This document shows, in pieces, positions 1 to 11,579 of a DNA stretch of 64,000 nt. The notes beneath the pieces were generated by a model. That model was not told where the DNA came from, searched no databases, and saw nothing but the letters and a program-made list of their open reading frames with translations. Source of the DNA: Epiperipatus broadwayi (Eukaryota > Onychophora > Udeonychophora > Euonychophora > Peripatidae); assembly GCA_028023455.1 (NCBI GenBank), contig JAQFVV010000141.1:1870056-1934055 (forward strand), in the 5' to 3' direction. Each line of letters begins with the position of its first letter. The first letter of the stretch is position 1. A program made the translations under genes and the position numbers.

Positions 1-580
1 AGCATAAAGCTAAACTAGTCAATATAAAATCAAAACTAGTGAAACCTTAGGTTGTGTTTTATTTTTTTTTTTATGCTGGTCTGGTTAATTTTAGATTTGG
101 GGTAGTTTTGATGATATATATATATATATTGTAACGAGCACAGACGTTCGTTACATTGTTGTTGTTTTTTTTTTATTTATTAAACATGAAAGTAAATTAA
201 AAAGTTCGCATTTAAAAATTTTCTTTAAGAATTAAAAATTGAAATTAAATATCATCTTAAACTCTTATATATTAAATCGCACAGATAATGAAAAATTATT
301 AAAATAAAAATTTATTAAAGAAAAAGTATTTTAAAACTAAATTTTAAAAAGATTTGGAGATAAAATTATATCTTTAAATTTATCTTTAAATATATTTTTG
401 ATTTGGAAAACAGGTTAATTAATCAGAAATGGAAATGATTGTTAATTAGTTAAATGTAAACCAGCCTTGGGCATTTAAAATGTAAAAACATCAGTCAGGT
501 AGGAAAACAATAGAAACTTTCAGCAAATGAAATAAATCCATTGGGAAATCGGACCTCAACGAAAAGGATCATCTCATCGA

Positions 581-620
581 TGACGTAATGTTAAGTCAAT
601 CTTTCGAATATGTATAAAAG
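581..620 (+). promoter_or_regulatory. Putative LTR1 promoter: CRE-like site and TATA box
   Basis: TGACGTAA at 581-588 and TATAAAAG at 613-620 lie in the first third of the LTR, where a U3/R boundary is expected. In the right copy the TATA box is kept (5055-5062, minus strand) but the CRE-like site has a substitution. Function is inferred from motif and position only. Confidence 0.45.
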
Positions 621-1065
621 GAAAATTTGGAAATTATTAATTAGTGACTAGTTATTGATGATTATTACGATGTAACAGCTAGGTGTTAGTGCTGAGGGGA
701 TTGAAAAAGACGCACAGCTTCAATCCCTTCAGTTCTGCTAAGAAAGGAAGAAAAATGAACCATCGTTTCTACATTGAGGACCAACTACACTAAAAAATCT
801 CCGGATGGATAAATAAATCGGCCAACAGGATACCAATCTTCAGACGACGTGGGAATTCACGTTCAAACGGCAAGGAATATATGAAGATGAACTATTTAAA
901 TAACCGTAAGAACTTTAAAATTTATGAACAGTAAATTAAAAACTTTTCCAGATTTAAATGATTGCAATATTATTCTATCTGACCAACATTATTTATTAAT
1001 TAGTTATAATTTTATTTAATGTATTTACTTTGTAAAATCATTTCCATTTATTTATTTTTTGTTCT

Positions 1066-1335
1066 TTAAGTTTTATTATGATTTTTGTTTTCCGTTAAAT
1101 TAATTATAAAAATGTTAAACTTAAGTCGGGCGTGAATGGCTGTATAGATTTGTAAAGTTATATTAGGGGAGGGTAATCTTAGGTTATTTATGTTGTTGTT
1201 AGATTGGGTCAATGGATTGGATATATTGATGTAGTTAGTAGATGTGATCGGAGATTCGCTACTGGCAGAATCGTTTATATATACGCCGCACTCACCCGTT
1301 TGCATATGGAAGGAATTATAAGACGGAGAACGCAA
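1066..1335 (-). other. Antisense ORF within LTR1 (left copy)
   Basis: An 89-codon open frame antisense to the LTR. The same frame stays open in the right copy (4265-4609, 114 codons) with only a few residue changes. It is rich in Asn, Ser, Ile and Thr, with no recognised domain, signal peptide or membrane segment. An ORF of this size can survive by chance in two young copies, so coding status is doubtful. Confidence 0.2.
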
Positions 1336-2080
1336 TTCCTTTCTATGGAGTTTTTTTTTTATTGTTCTCGTTAGATAGAGGTAATATTCCTATCTGATTG
1401 AGAGTCAATGTCTTTTCTTAATTCTTTTGGTGCTGCCGTATTTCGTATTACATTGAATACATCGATGTATCAGATGGATTGATGCCAGTTTGACTGCGAA
1501 TTTTAGCCTAAGGTTAAATAAGGATAGAATATTTTAATTTCAATGCAAATCTATGTAGTATTCATACTCGATTCTAAATAAAAATGCATTAAATTTAAGT
1601 TGTTTATAGACGCTTGCATGGATTGTTTATCGGTTAACTATGTTTTGCGTTTTCATATTTGATCAAAATATATAGACATTCGATAAATAATGATACCTTA
1701 CGGTGAGTATCTAAAATGTATTTATTCGGATGTCTTTTAAGTTATTGGTGACAATGCAAGTATCTTATGGTGAATACTATTGGGTTACATATAAATTTCC
1801 TTCCGCAATTGTCAGTAATCAATGATTTTATATTTTGATCGCTTATGTTTACTTTGGAATGTTTTTAACCGTGTAATCTATGTAACTGATCTATAGCAAC
1901 TTATTATAACAAGCTTTTATAATCCCATCTGTGCGAACTTAATTAAAATGTAAAATTAGTATGTAATGGTAATTAAAGGTAAATTAAAGTCAAAAATCAA
2001 AGTTAAAAAAATAATGTTAAATGTTAAAATGTAAAACTAATAATAAAATAATTTTAAATCTTATATATATATGTGCATAA

Positions 2081-2563
2081 ACATACGGCATGACAAGCAA
2101 GTTATTTAAATTATTTATTTAAGAAGGTTGCATTGAACTAAATACATTTTGAAAGATAATGGATTTATACGTGTATATTTGCAGCACAATTATACATACC
2201 ACCAACTTATTTATGACTGATTAAAATGCTTAAATAGGATTACACTGAAGTAAATTCCCAACGGTACTCATCGTAAGGTACCACATTTCAATCATAAACT
2301 TATGTGGCTGTGCGCGCCTATACACGATAAAGCATAATATATATCAACAAAAAAAAAACATATTTATTGCAACCTTTTGACTTCTTTTTTTTTTAACGAA
2401 ATACAGTTTAAAATTATTTATACTTTCTCGTGTTTAATATATGTGCTATTTCTTTTACTGGCAGAGCTTTTATAGGATTTAAAGTATATGACTTTATGTA
2501 AACAGATAAAATGTTTCATTTTGAGAAGAATTTGTTCAGGGTATACGTGGTTTATTAAAGATC
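2081..2563. other. Spacer in the LTR1 composite, possible leader remnant
   Basis: Sequence between the truncated left LTR1 arm and the PBS-like site at 2564-2582. Reading leftwards from that PBS it would be untranslated leader of a minus-strand element. Around 2262-2285 it weakly resembles an internal LTR1 segment (near 3225-3240), so it may instead be a diverged LTR piece. No gene seen. Confidence 0.3.
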
Positions 2564-2582
2564 GGCCCGAGTTGGTTCGCCA
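2564..2582 (-). other. PBS-like site, tRNA-Lys type (diverged)
   Basis: On the minus strand this reads TGGCGAACCAACTCGGGCC, one base after the CA end of the LTR fragment at 2584. It resembles the tRNA-Lys-complementary PBS at 3310-3328 with several mismatches. The spacing (CA, one base, TGG) is that of a retrotransposon PBS, so the LTR fragment to its right was the 3' part of a 5' LTR. Confidence 0.5.
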
Positions 2583-2583
2583 T

Positions 2584-3309
2584 TGTAACGATCCGGAGAA
2601 TAGTACTTTAACGTAAACTGCACTACGGGCACCATCTAGGCATTTGAACCTAGAAAAATTTATAAAGTAGGCAGATACGTAAGTCAAAAAAAAAAATTTT
2701 TTTTTTAAATATTTTGGTTCCGGTCGTTAGCCCATGTCACTAGCTCAGGGAGTAGCAGAGATTTAATAACATCATATCTTATCTAATTAGATTTCAACAT
2801 AAAAAAATAAATAAAATAAGCCACTGCCAGTAATTAGCATACAAACATTTATTTATGCACATATATATAAGATTTAAAATTATTTTATTATTAGTTTTAC
2901 ATTTTAACATTTAACATTATTTTTTTAACTTTGATTTTTGACTTTAATTTATCTTTAATTACCATTACATTCTAATTTTACATTTTAATTAAGTTCGCAC
3001 AGATGGGATTATAAAAGCTTGTTATAATAAGTTGCTATAGATCGGTTACATAGATTACACGGTTAAAAACATTCCAAAGTAAACATAAGCGATCAAAATA
3101 TAAAATCATTGATTACTGACAATTGCGGAGGGAAATTTATATGTAACCCAATAGTATTCACCATAAGATACTTGCATTGTCACCAATAACTTAAAAGACA
3201 TCCGAATAAATACATTTTAGATACTCACCGTAAGGTATCATTATTTATCGAATGTCTATATATTTTGATCAAATATGAAAACGCAAAACATAGTTAACCG
3301 ATAAACAAT
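2584..3309 (-). mobile_element. LTR1 partial copy (3' third)
   Basis: Direct repeat of 3330-4051, nearly identical by eye, starting with the same TGTAAC. Identity ends at 3309, directly against the PBS of the right-hand LTR. In element sense (leftwards) the order is full LTR, PBS, then the 3' third of an LTR, then a second PBS. The internal region and the first two thirds of this LTR are therefore missing. Confidence 0.7.
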
Positions 3310-3328
3310 GGCCCCATGTTGGGCGCCA
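3310..3328 (-). other. Primer-binding site, tRNA-Lys type
   Basis: Minus strand reads TGGCGCCCAACATGGGGCC, starting one base after the CA end of the LTR at 3330. It is close to the known PBS complementary to insect-type tRNA-Lys(CUU) in Gypsy-like elements. This fixes the right LTR as a 5' LTR read leftwards. Confidence 0.75.
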
Positions 3329-3329
3329 T

Positions 3330-5544
3330 TGTAACAATACGGAGAAATCCTTAACGTAATCTGCACTACGGGCGCCATCTAGGCATTTGAACCTAGAAAA
3401 ATTTATAAAGTAGGCAGATACGTAAGTCAAAAAAAAAATTTTTTTTTTAAATATTTTGGTTCCGGTCGTTAGCCCATGTCACTAGCTCAGGGAGTAGCAG
3501 AGATTTAATAACATCATATCTTATCTAATTAGATTTCAACATTAAAAAATAAATAAAATAAGCCACTGCCAGTAATTAGCATACAAACATTTACTTATGC
3601 ACATATATATAAGATTTAAAATTATTTTATTATTAGTTTTACATTTTAACATTTAACATTATTTTTTTAACTTTGATTTTTGACTTTAATTTACCTTTAA
3701 TTACCATTACATTCTAATTTTACATTTTAATTAAGTTCGCACAGATGGGATTATAAAAGCTTGTTATAATAAGTTGCTATAGATCGGTTACATAGATTAC
3801 ACGGTTAAAAACATTCCAAAGTAAACATAAGCTATCAAAATATAAAATCATTGATTACTGACAATTGCGGAGGGAAATTTATATGTAACCCAATAGTATT
3901 CACCATAAGATACTTGCATTGTCACCAATAACTTAAAAGACATCCGAATAAATACATTTTAGATACTCACCGTAAAGTATCATTATTTATCGAATGTCTA
4001 TATATTTTGATCAAATATGAAAACGCAAAACATAGTTAACCGATAAACAATCCATGCAAGCGTCTATAAACAACTTAAATTTAATGCATTTTTATTTAGA
4101 ATCGAGTATGAATACTACATAGATTTGCATTGAAATTAAAATATTCTATCCCTATTTAACCTTAGGCTAAAATTCGCAATCAAACTGGCATCAATCCATC
4201 TGATACATCGATGTATTCAATGTAATACGAAATACGGCAGCACCAAAAGAATTAAGAAAAGACATTGACTCTCAATCAGATAGAAATATTACCTTTATCT
4301 AACGAGAAGAACAATAAAAAAAAACTCCATAGAAAGGAACTGCGTTCTCCGTCTTATAATTCCTTCCATAGGCAAACGGGTGAGTGCGGCGTATATATAA
4401 ACGATTCTGCCAGTAGCGAATCTCCAATCACATCTACTAACTACATCAATATATCCAATCCATTGACCCAATCTAACAACGACATAAATAACCTAAGATT
4501 ACCCTCCCCTAATATAACTTTACAAATCTATACAGCCATTCACGCCCGACTTAAGTTTAACATTTTTATAATTAATTTAACAGAAAACAAAAATCATAAT
4601 AAAACTTAAAGAACAAAAAATAAATAAATGGAAATGATTTTACAAAATAAATACATTAAATAAAATTATAACTAATTAATAAATAATGTTGGTCAGATAG
4701 AATAATATTGCAATCATTTAAATCTGGAAAAGTTTTTAATTTACTGTTCATAAATTTTAAAGTTCTTACGGTTATTTAAATAGTTCATCTTCATATATTC
4801 CTTGCCGTTTGAATGTGAATTCCCACATCGTCCGAAGATTGGTATCCTGTTGGCCGATTTATTTATCCATCCGGAGATTTTTTAGTGTAGTTGGTTCTCA
4901 ATGTAGAAACGATGGTTCATTTTTCTTCCTTTCTTAGCAGAACTGAAGGGATTGAAGCTGTGCGTCTTTTTCAATCCCCTCAGCACTAACACCTAGCTGT
5001 TACATCGTAATAATCATCAATAACTAGTCACTAATTAATAATTTCCAAATTTTCCTTTTATACGTATTCGAAGGATTGACTTAACATTACTTCATCGATG
5101 AGATGATCCTTTTCATTGAGGTCCGATTTCCCAATGGATTTATTTCATTTGCTGAAAGTTTCTATTGTTTTCCTACCTGACTGATGTTTTTACATTTTAA
5201 ATGCCCAAGGCTGGTTTACATTTAACTAATTAACAATCATTTCCATTTCTGATTAATTAACCTGTTTTCCAAATCAAAAATATATTTAAAGATAAATTTA
5301 AAGATATAATTTTATCTCCAAATCTTTTTAAAATTTAGTTTTAAAATACTTTTTCTTTAATAAATTTTTATTTTAATAATTTTTCATTATCTGTGCGATT
5401 TAATATATAAGAGTTTAAGATGATATTTAATTTCAATTTTTAATACTTAAAGAAAATTTTTAAATGCGAACTTTTTAATTTACTTTCATGTTTAATAAAT
5501 AAAAAAAAACAACAACAATGTAACGAACGTCTGTGCTCGTTACA
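3330..5544 (-). mobile_element. LTR1 right copy, full length (2.2 kb)
   Basis: A complete long terminal repeat, TG at 3330 to CA at 5544, 2215 bp, with outer ends TGTAAC/GTTACA. Element sense is leftwards: TATA box at 5055-5062 (minus) and a PBS directly beyond the 3' end. At 2.2 kb it is long for an LTR. Near the PBS it has a short hairpin (stem CTAGG/CCTAG around 3380) that recurs in related LTRs of this window. Confidence 0.75.
4265..4609 (+). other. Antisense ORF within LTR1 (right copy)
   Basis: A 114-codon open frame antisense to the LTR; its last ~90 codons match the left-copy ORF (1066-1335) with three or four changes. No recognised domain. Retention in both copies may simply reflect recent duplication. 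Confidence 0.2.
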
Positions 5545-5559
5545 ATATATATATATATA

Positions 5560-7128
5560 TGTATATAGTACAAAAGAACAAGTGCCTCCTATACATATTA
5601 TATCTTCCGAATTGCCCAGAATTTTGAATGAAGAAGTGAGACATGCAATTAAATTTATGAAGAAAGGGAAGGCTCCAAGTAATGATGGAATTGTAATTGA
5701 TATATTAAAAGAAGCAGGTGAAGAAATAGGAATTTTTTTTAGCAAAGTTATATACCAAATGCCTCAATGATAAAGATGTACCAGATTATTAGAAGAATGC
5801 AGTATTAATATTAATATTTAAAAAAGGTGATAAAGAGGACATTAGAAATTGCAGACCTATCAGTCTTTTATCAGTTTTATACAAAATTTTTACTAAGATA
5901 ATTACAACTCGTCTACAGAAAACACTGGATTTCCACCAACCAAGAGAACAAGGTGGATTTAAAAGTGGTTTTAGTACAGTAGATCATATACAGGTATTGA
6001 GAGAAATTATAGAAAGGACAAATGAATATGAGTTGCCATTATGCTTAGGATTTGTAGATTATGAAAAGGCATTTGATTCTATAAACATTTCTTCAGTGAT
6101 TAAAACATTGGATCATCAAGGTGTAGATCCGGGATATTGTCATATTATGAAGAATATTTATAAAAATGCAACAACAACAATTATATTACATAATGATAGT
6201 AGGAAAATCAACATTGAAAAGGGGTGTAAGACAGGGTGACTCCATATCTCCAAAACTTTTTACAGCAGTGCTGCAAGAAGTATTTTGTGGATTAAAATGG
6301 GAAGCTAAAGGAATGAAAGTAAATGGAGATTATTTAAGTCATTTAGATTTTGCAGATGATGTAGTTGTTTTTGCAAAGAATGCTTTAGAGCTACAGGAAA
6401 TGTTGCAGGAGTTATCAGATGAAAGTAGGAAAGTAGGACTAAAGATAAATGTTAAAAAGCCTAAAGTAATGTTTAATGGATTTTTTCAAAATATGAATAT
6501 AAAGATTGATTATGATGTGTTAGAAGAAGTTAACAGTTACAAATACCTTGATCAGATTATTAATACAGATGGAAATATAATGGATGAAATTAATCATAGA
6601 ATTAAACTTGGTTGGAGTGCTTTTGGTAGAAATAACTTGATACTAAAAGGAAATATGTCTATGTGTTTAAAGAAGATGGTTTTTAATAAATGTGTTTTGC
6701 CAGTTCTTACTTATGGATCTGAGACTTGGACACTTAATAAAAGAGCAATACAGAGACTTTAGACCACACAAAAATGTATGGAGAGATGCATGTTGGGAAT
6801 AACAAGAAGGGATTGAAAACACAATGTATGGGTAAGAGAGCAAACAGGTGTTACTGACCTCATTGAAAAAATTAAAAGACTGAAGTGGAGTTGGGCTGGA
6901 CATATTGTTAGAAGAGATGATAACAGGTGGACACTTGGAACCTTAAACTGGATTCCAACAGATTGTAGAAAACTCAGAAAGAGACCACATGTGAGATGGG
7001 TGGATGAAATAAGAAATTGTGCAGGAGTGATGTGGAGAAGAGAAGCTAAAGATAGGAAAATATGGATTGAACTTGGATAGACCTTCATCCTGCAGTGGAT
7101 TGATAATGGTTGTTGATGATATATATAT
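5560..7128 (+). pseudogene. RTE-type LINE fragment 1: reverse transcriptase and 3' end
   Basis: Non-LTR retrotransposon reverse transcriptase split over several frames. Visible motifs are NCRPISLLSV near 5850, FVDYEKAFDSI (motif A) near 6050, VRQGDSISPKLF (motif B) near 6230, LDFADDVVVF (catalytic motif C) near 6345, and the C-terminal LTYGSETWT block near 6705. A frameshift lies near 6190 and a stop at 6760, after which the C-terminal frame continues to 7078. The set matches RTE elements often annotated as craniofacial development protein 2-like. The apurinic endonuclease domain is absent; the copy begins beside the LTR1 block. The 3' end runs into TTGATGA-type repeats and (TA)n, as is usual for RTE. 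Confidence 0.85.
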
Positions 7129-7132
7129 ATAT

Positions 7133-10100
7133 TGTAACTATGTACACATCGAGCCCACCACGTTACCCCACAATCTACCCTCTCACCCTATGTGTATATG
7201 TGTACTCCACCTCCCCCCAAATAAATATAACATAGTGAAAATCGCCTCACCGGGTTCTAGCTCTAATAATTAATGAGATATTCAATAAAATGCTTTACTA
7301 GCTCAAATTTCTTAAAATTAATGTAGGTTCTGTTTTAAACTAACTCAAATAACTATTCCAGAATTTATGAGACTAGAAGTGGAAATACGGGTGACAAAGT
7401 AGATTACATTGAGATAATATCCCCTAGGATACCACCTCAATATCATAAGAACACTATCCCCCCTTATACTACTATTACATATAATAACTACATAGTATTC
7501 TTATGACTTCTGCAACTTCTAATCACTAAGACTCATTTAACAATTAAAGTATTAATCTTTTATCTATAATAACAATAATAGTAATTATCTAGCTCAAATG
7601 AAATAATCTCAGGTTCTTAAATTTATTCAAGGTTAAATTAAAATAAGGTAGCAAAATATTGTAAGGGATTTTGTGTCATAATTCACTACTCTGAAATTAG
7701 ATTAATAATAAAACAATAATAATAATAATCACAATCTTCATTGTTTAATCTAACTAGTACAGCTTTTCTTTCATCGCAAATTTATAACCATAATAAATTA
7801 GTTAATAATTTAATATCCTCCCTTTTTTTAATCTTTACGTAATAAAATAAATTAGTAAGTGGCAGTGTTTAGATAATCTGATAAATGAAGCAAGTGGCAA
7901 CTAATAGCATACAATTTAGCAAATTATTCTGACAATGGATTTATGACCAGTAACGCAATGCAATTTTATAATTATTCAATTACAAAAAAACATCAATAAA
8001 TATTTAAGATTAAATATACTTCTCTATTTATATTTTATGCAAACAATTATATACTTAGTTTAATGATGGTAAACACATCCTGTGGATTCATGCAATGATG
8101 TAGAGAAAACAAAACTCAGACACAAGTTTTAATAACAAATTTTAGAATTTTATTAACAACAATCAAAATTAAGATAAAAACAAACAAATCTATTTACATT
8201 TATTTACAAGGGATATCCTCATTTTTCTTTACACTACAATAGTTGAATTATACATTTTTAGATTCCTTTAATAGTTAATTTAAATTATTATACCTTTTAT
8301 AAGTTATTTATTTATTTCTCATTAGGTTTATTATATTACTTATTTTAACTATTTTATGAGTAATACTATTATTTACCTTTTAATATTAAAGTTACCGTAT
8401 TATAAATTATATATGTGGATAAACATCATTTATAAACATTATAAATTTACAATCAATATGGTTTTTCCTCTTAAAAAAAATTACATTTTCTTGTAACTCT
8501 ATATAAGTCACTCTGCATGTTGTTCAAATATTATTACTACCTATAACGTTTGTTCTGTAATGCTCGTAAACTCTAATACATTTATTCCATAAGCCATACT
8601 CATGTATAATGACATAACACCGGTTTAATTATCACCTGTTTTAGTTTCACATATACTATAATTATCGAATGTTATTATATTCTCTAAATATGCAATACTT
8701 ATATTTTTAAATATAATCAACATTAAGAAAATGTTATATCATAATTAATATTTTTGTATATTTCTATTTGGATATATTTTTATAAAATTATAGTTCATTT
8801 CTTAAAATTAAAATAATTCTCTGACTCCTTCCTTTCTTAGGATATCTGCATCTCTCTTTCAATAATCATACTCTACTCTTCCTTAATACTTAACTATTCT
8901 TATTTCAAATAATAGCATGACATACATTCTAAAATATCTATTGTTTCTTTTTCAATAGACTTATCAAATAACGATGTAGTTGCAAGAAATACATATAAAG
9001 ATAGCGAAAGATGTATAGGATATCGGGAAGATAGATAGATAACTTATCAAAATATATACTTCAAAATGTATGGAACAGTGTGAATAGGTCCGACATTCAT
9101 TGTCTATTAACCCTGGCGATAAGCATGATGTGGCAGCTATTTACTCAGCTTTACCAAACATCTAATAAGATTCACAAGAAAGATAAAAATAACACTGTCC
9201 ATGACAACATGTGTAACAGTCGTAGGGCTTTGTTAACTACGCTGATTACCACCTAAAACTACTTATTATTTCATTCCCTGTAGCATCCTAGTTTTAAATA
9301 CATCCTCTTGGTTTCCGAATCTCCACGTACTACCAAGTCACTACCCAAAACTATCTCTCAAGATTTTTACTGTATCCAATATCGATAAAACTAACTACCT
9401 TTTAAAACAATAAACAAAATTCACTAATATAAAACATTTCCCTATTCCATAAGAACAATTTGTCTTGCTTTATTACACTGTAGGTTCGACATCTATGTTT
9501 TGTTAAAATACCACTTAAATATCCTAATCGGAAAAATTAACAGAAAATACGATATAACCATCGGTTATATTGAACTATATTAATAACACATAAAATGATT
9601 ATCGTATGCATATTTTTAAAAATCTAATTACATCTCAAAGTGTTTAGAGTGTTGTTTTTCAAAATGCGTTTTACAATAATTATAACAATAAAATTTTTGC
9701 ATTACATTCATTCGATTCACAGCTGATCTAAATAAATAAAACATACATTATATCATTAATAACCATAAAATGTTACCAAAATAATCTTTACCTTCCCATT
9801 AGAGTTCGTAGTGGGTTTCTTTCTCTTCGAGCATCGCAAATATACAAGTTTCCACACACATACAATTTTATTTGAACATTCAAAATCAAAACATATTATT
9901 TTATATAATGCTATATCACGAATTAATGTATTTGTTTTCCCTATCGCTATCTAAAACTTAATGTTTAACTTAAATTAATAAAGAAAATAATTTAAACCAT
10001 AATCACATATTTTTCTGGCGGTAAATCTTGGTTAGTCCCCTAATATTTATTATTTCTTCTTTTGTCCGAATGTTCTTCTTTCTGCTTATTAAAGTTTTAA

Positions 10101-11549
10101 ATAAATTAGTTCATTTAATAAACTGTTTAGACGGTCTTTAGTTTCAATGTTTAATTCAAAATTATTAGAAAACATTTATTTAGTTATCCCATGAAGCTAT
10201 TAATGTTCGGGCGAATATTACCTCTGCGCGTTGATGCATCTTTATTTCTAGCTGAACTACAATTATTTAAGCATTACAGTACCAATTGCGTTCTCCATGG
10301 ATCCAATTTTTATATTTATTTCTCTGTAAAATATTTTTTTCTTCTTTAGGCAAGTATTTTCCTTGGTAAATTTCATTTTCATTCATTATTATTTTATATA
10401 CAACATTTTTGATCTTTAACTATTTCTAGAGTATTTGCTCAAGTCATCTTAAAAAAAGCAATTCAAATTATTTCGATAATAAAAATTCCTTTTGTCCATT
10501 TATTCTTATACGAATAATATTTATTTTTATTTTCCATTATATTCATTAACTTTGCGCACAATGTCCTTTCATTAATTTTATACATACGAAAGCAGTTTTC
10601 ATAGTAATACGCTATACAAATTATATCAACGAATAACATTAACATTTTTGGAATATTATAAATTTACAACTTGGTTTTCAGAATCTATCCATTTTTTATT
10701 GAAAATTCAGATTATATTTTGATAGAATCCACTGGCAGGTTACTGTGAAGTTAGTGAAACATTATTATGATAACTTTTTTTTTAAATTTTTATTCTTAGA
10801 TTCTCTTCGGAAGATTTTAAATTGTCAGTTGGTTTCTTTCAAAGATATTATTAAAGTTATAATAAAATTGACTAATAAATTGAAGAAAAAAAAATTTTAA
10901 AGAGCTTAAAATTTTACCTCTGCTCTGGAGTCAACACATTTTTGTTCTCCTAGTTTATACAATTAATTGGTCGTGAATTTTGTTGTCTGCCAAGATCTAT
11001 CTTTTTATTGGTCAATCCCTACTTTGGTTTATAAACAATTTCTAAAGTTTTAAAATCGTGACATAATAGACTTAAATATTAACCTATTATTATTTTTAAA
11101 TTAATTATTATCTACTACAATTTAACTATCTTTTAAAATAATTTTCAAAACAATAACCAATAAAGATGTATAATACTTATTTTTTTATTATAATGTGTGA
11201 CAATTCCATCCAGTTCTATAATATACTATTTAAATATTTTAATTATTAGTATTAATTTAAACTAGTGCTTATACATAGAATATTCCAGACAGTCACGTAG
11301 TTTTATCCGTCTTAATAAATTTGCTACTTATATTATTTAAAATGATTATATAAAATTTTGAAAAATAATTTAGAAAAATATAGAACTAGATACAATTCTC
11401 ACCCTCACAATACTTATTATTAAATATATTATATTAACCTTTTATTGCTTAACCCTAGTTTATAATTTTAAATACTATATAATATTAATTTTAAATTTTT
11501 TTAGTAATTGACCATTTATAATCATCATTGACCTATAGAAAAGGGCACA
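7133..11549. mobile_element. Candidate TG...CA element between (TA)n tracts
   Basis: A 4.4-kb non-coding block starting TGTAAC after the (TA)n tail of RTE copy 1 and ending GGGCACA before another (TA)n. These ends match the LTRs at 130/5544 (TGTAAC) and 51104/61254 (TGTAAC, GGCACA). Short echoes of the 51-kb LTR occur (a TTTACTAGCTCA-like string near 7297). I see no internal LTR pair, PBS or ORF over 66 codons. It could be a very long solo LTR, a mosaic, or coincidence. Confidence 0.35.
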
Positions 11550-11579
11550 ATATATATATATATATAATCATGTCAAACA

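Larger units (their letters stand above)
130..2080 (+). mobile_element. LTR1 left copy, 3'-truncated
   Basis: Long terminal repeat in plus orientation. It begins TGTAAC after a (TA)n tract and matches the reverse complement of 3595-5544 with scattered substitutions. Identity stops near 2080, so about 260 bp of the 3' end present in the right copy is missing. The upstream part holds a CRE-like TGACGTAA (581-588) and a TATA box (613-620), so transcription would run rightwards. No long sense ORF is present. Confidence 0.75.
130..5544. repeat. LTR1 inverted composite inside (TA)n
   Basis: One unit starting TGTAAC at 130 and ending GTTACA at 5544, with (TA)n directly outside both ends. The outer arms (130-2080 and about 3595-5544) are inverted copies of one LTR family, nearly identical over about 1.95 kb by eye. 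The loop holds a third, partial LTR copy (2584-3309) and two primer-binding-site-like stretches. Arms point 5' end outward. The RTE fragment starts just right of the block. A nested insertion or recombination of two LTR elements would explain it; an assembly-made palindrome is the main alternative. Confidence 0.75.

Noticed and set aside
1-129. Upstream half of RTE copy 1 left of the LTR1 block
   Set aside because: Expected if LTR1 simply split the LINE, but 1-129 does not align convincingly with the matching part of copy 2.
5440-5745. 101-codon minus-strand ORF
   Set aside because: Antisense shadow spanning the LTR1 end and the RTE fragment.
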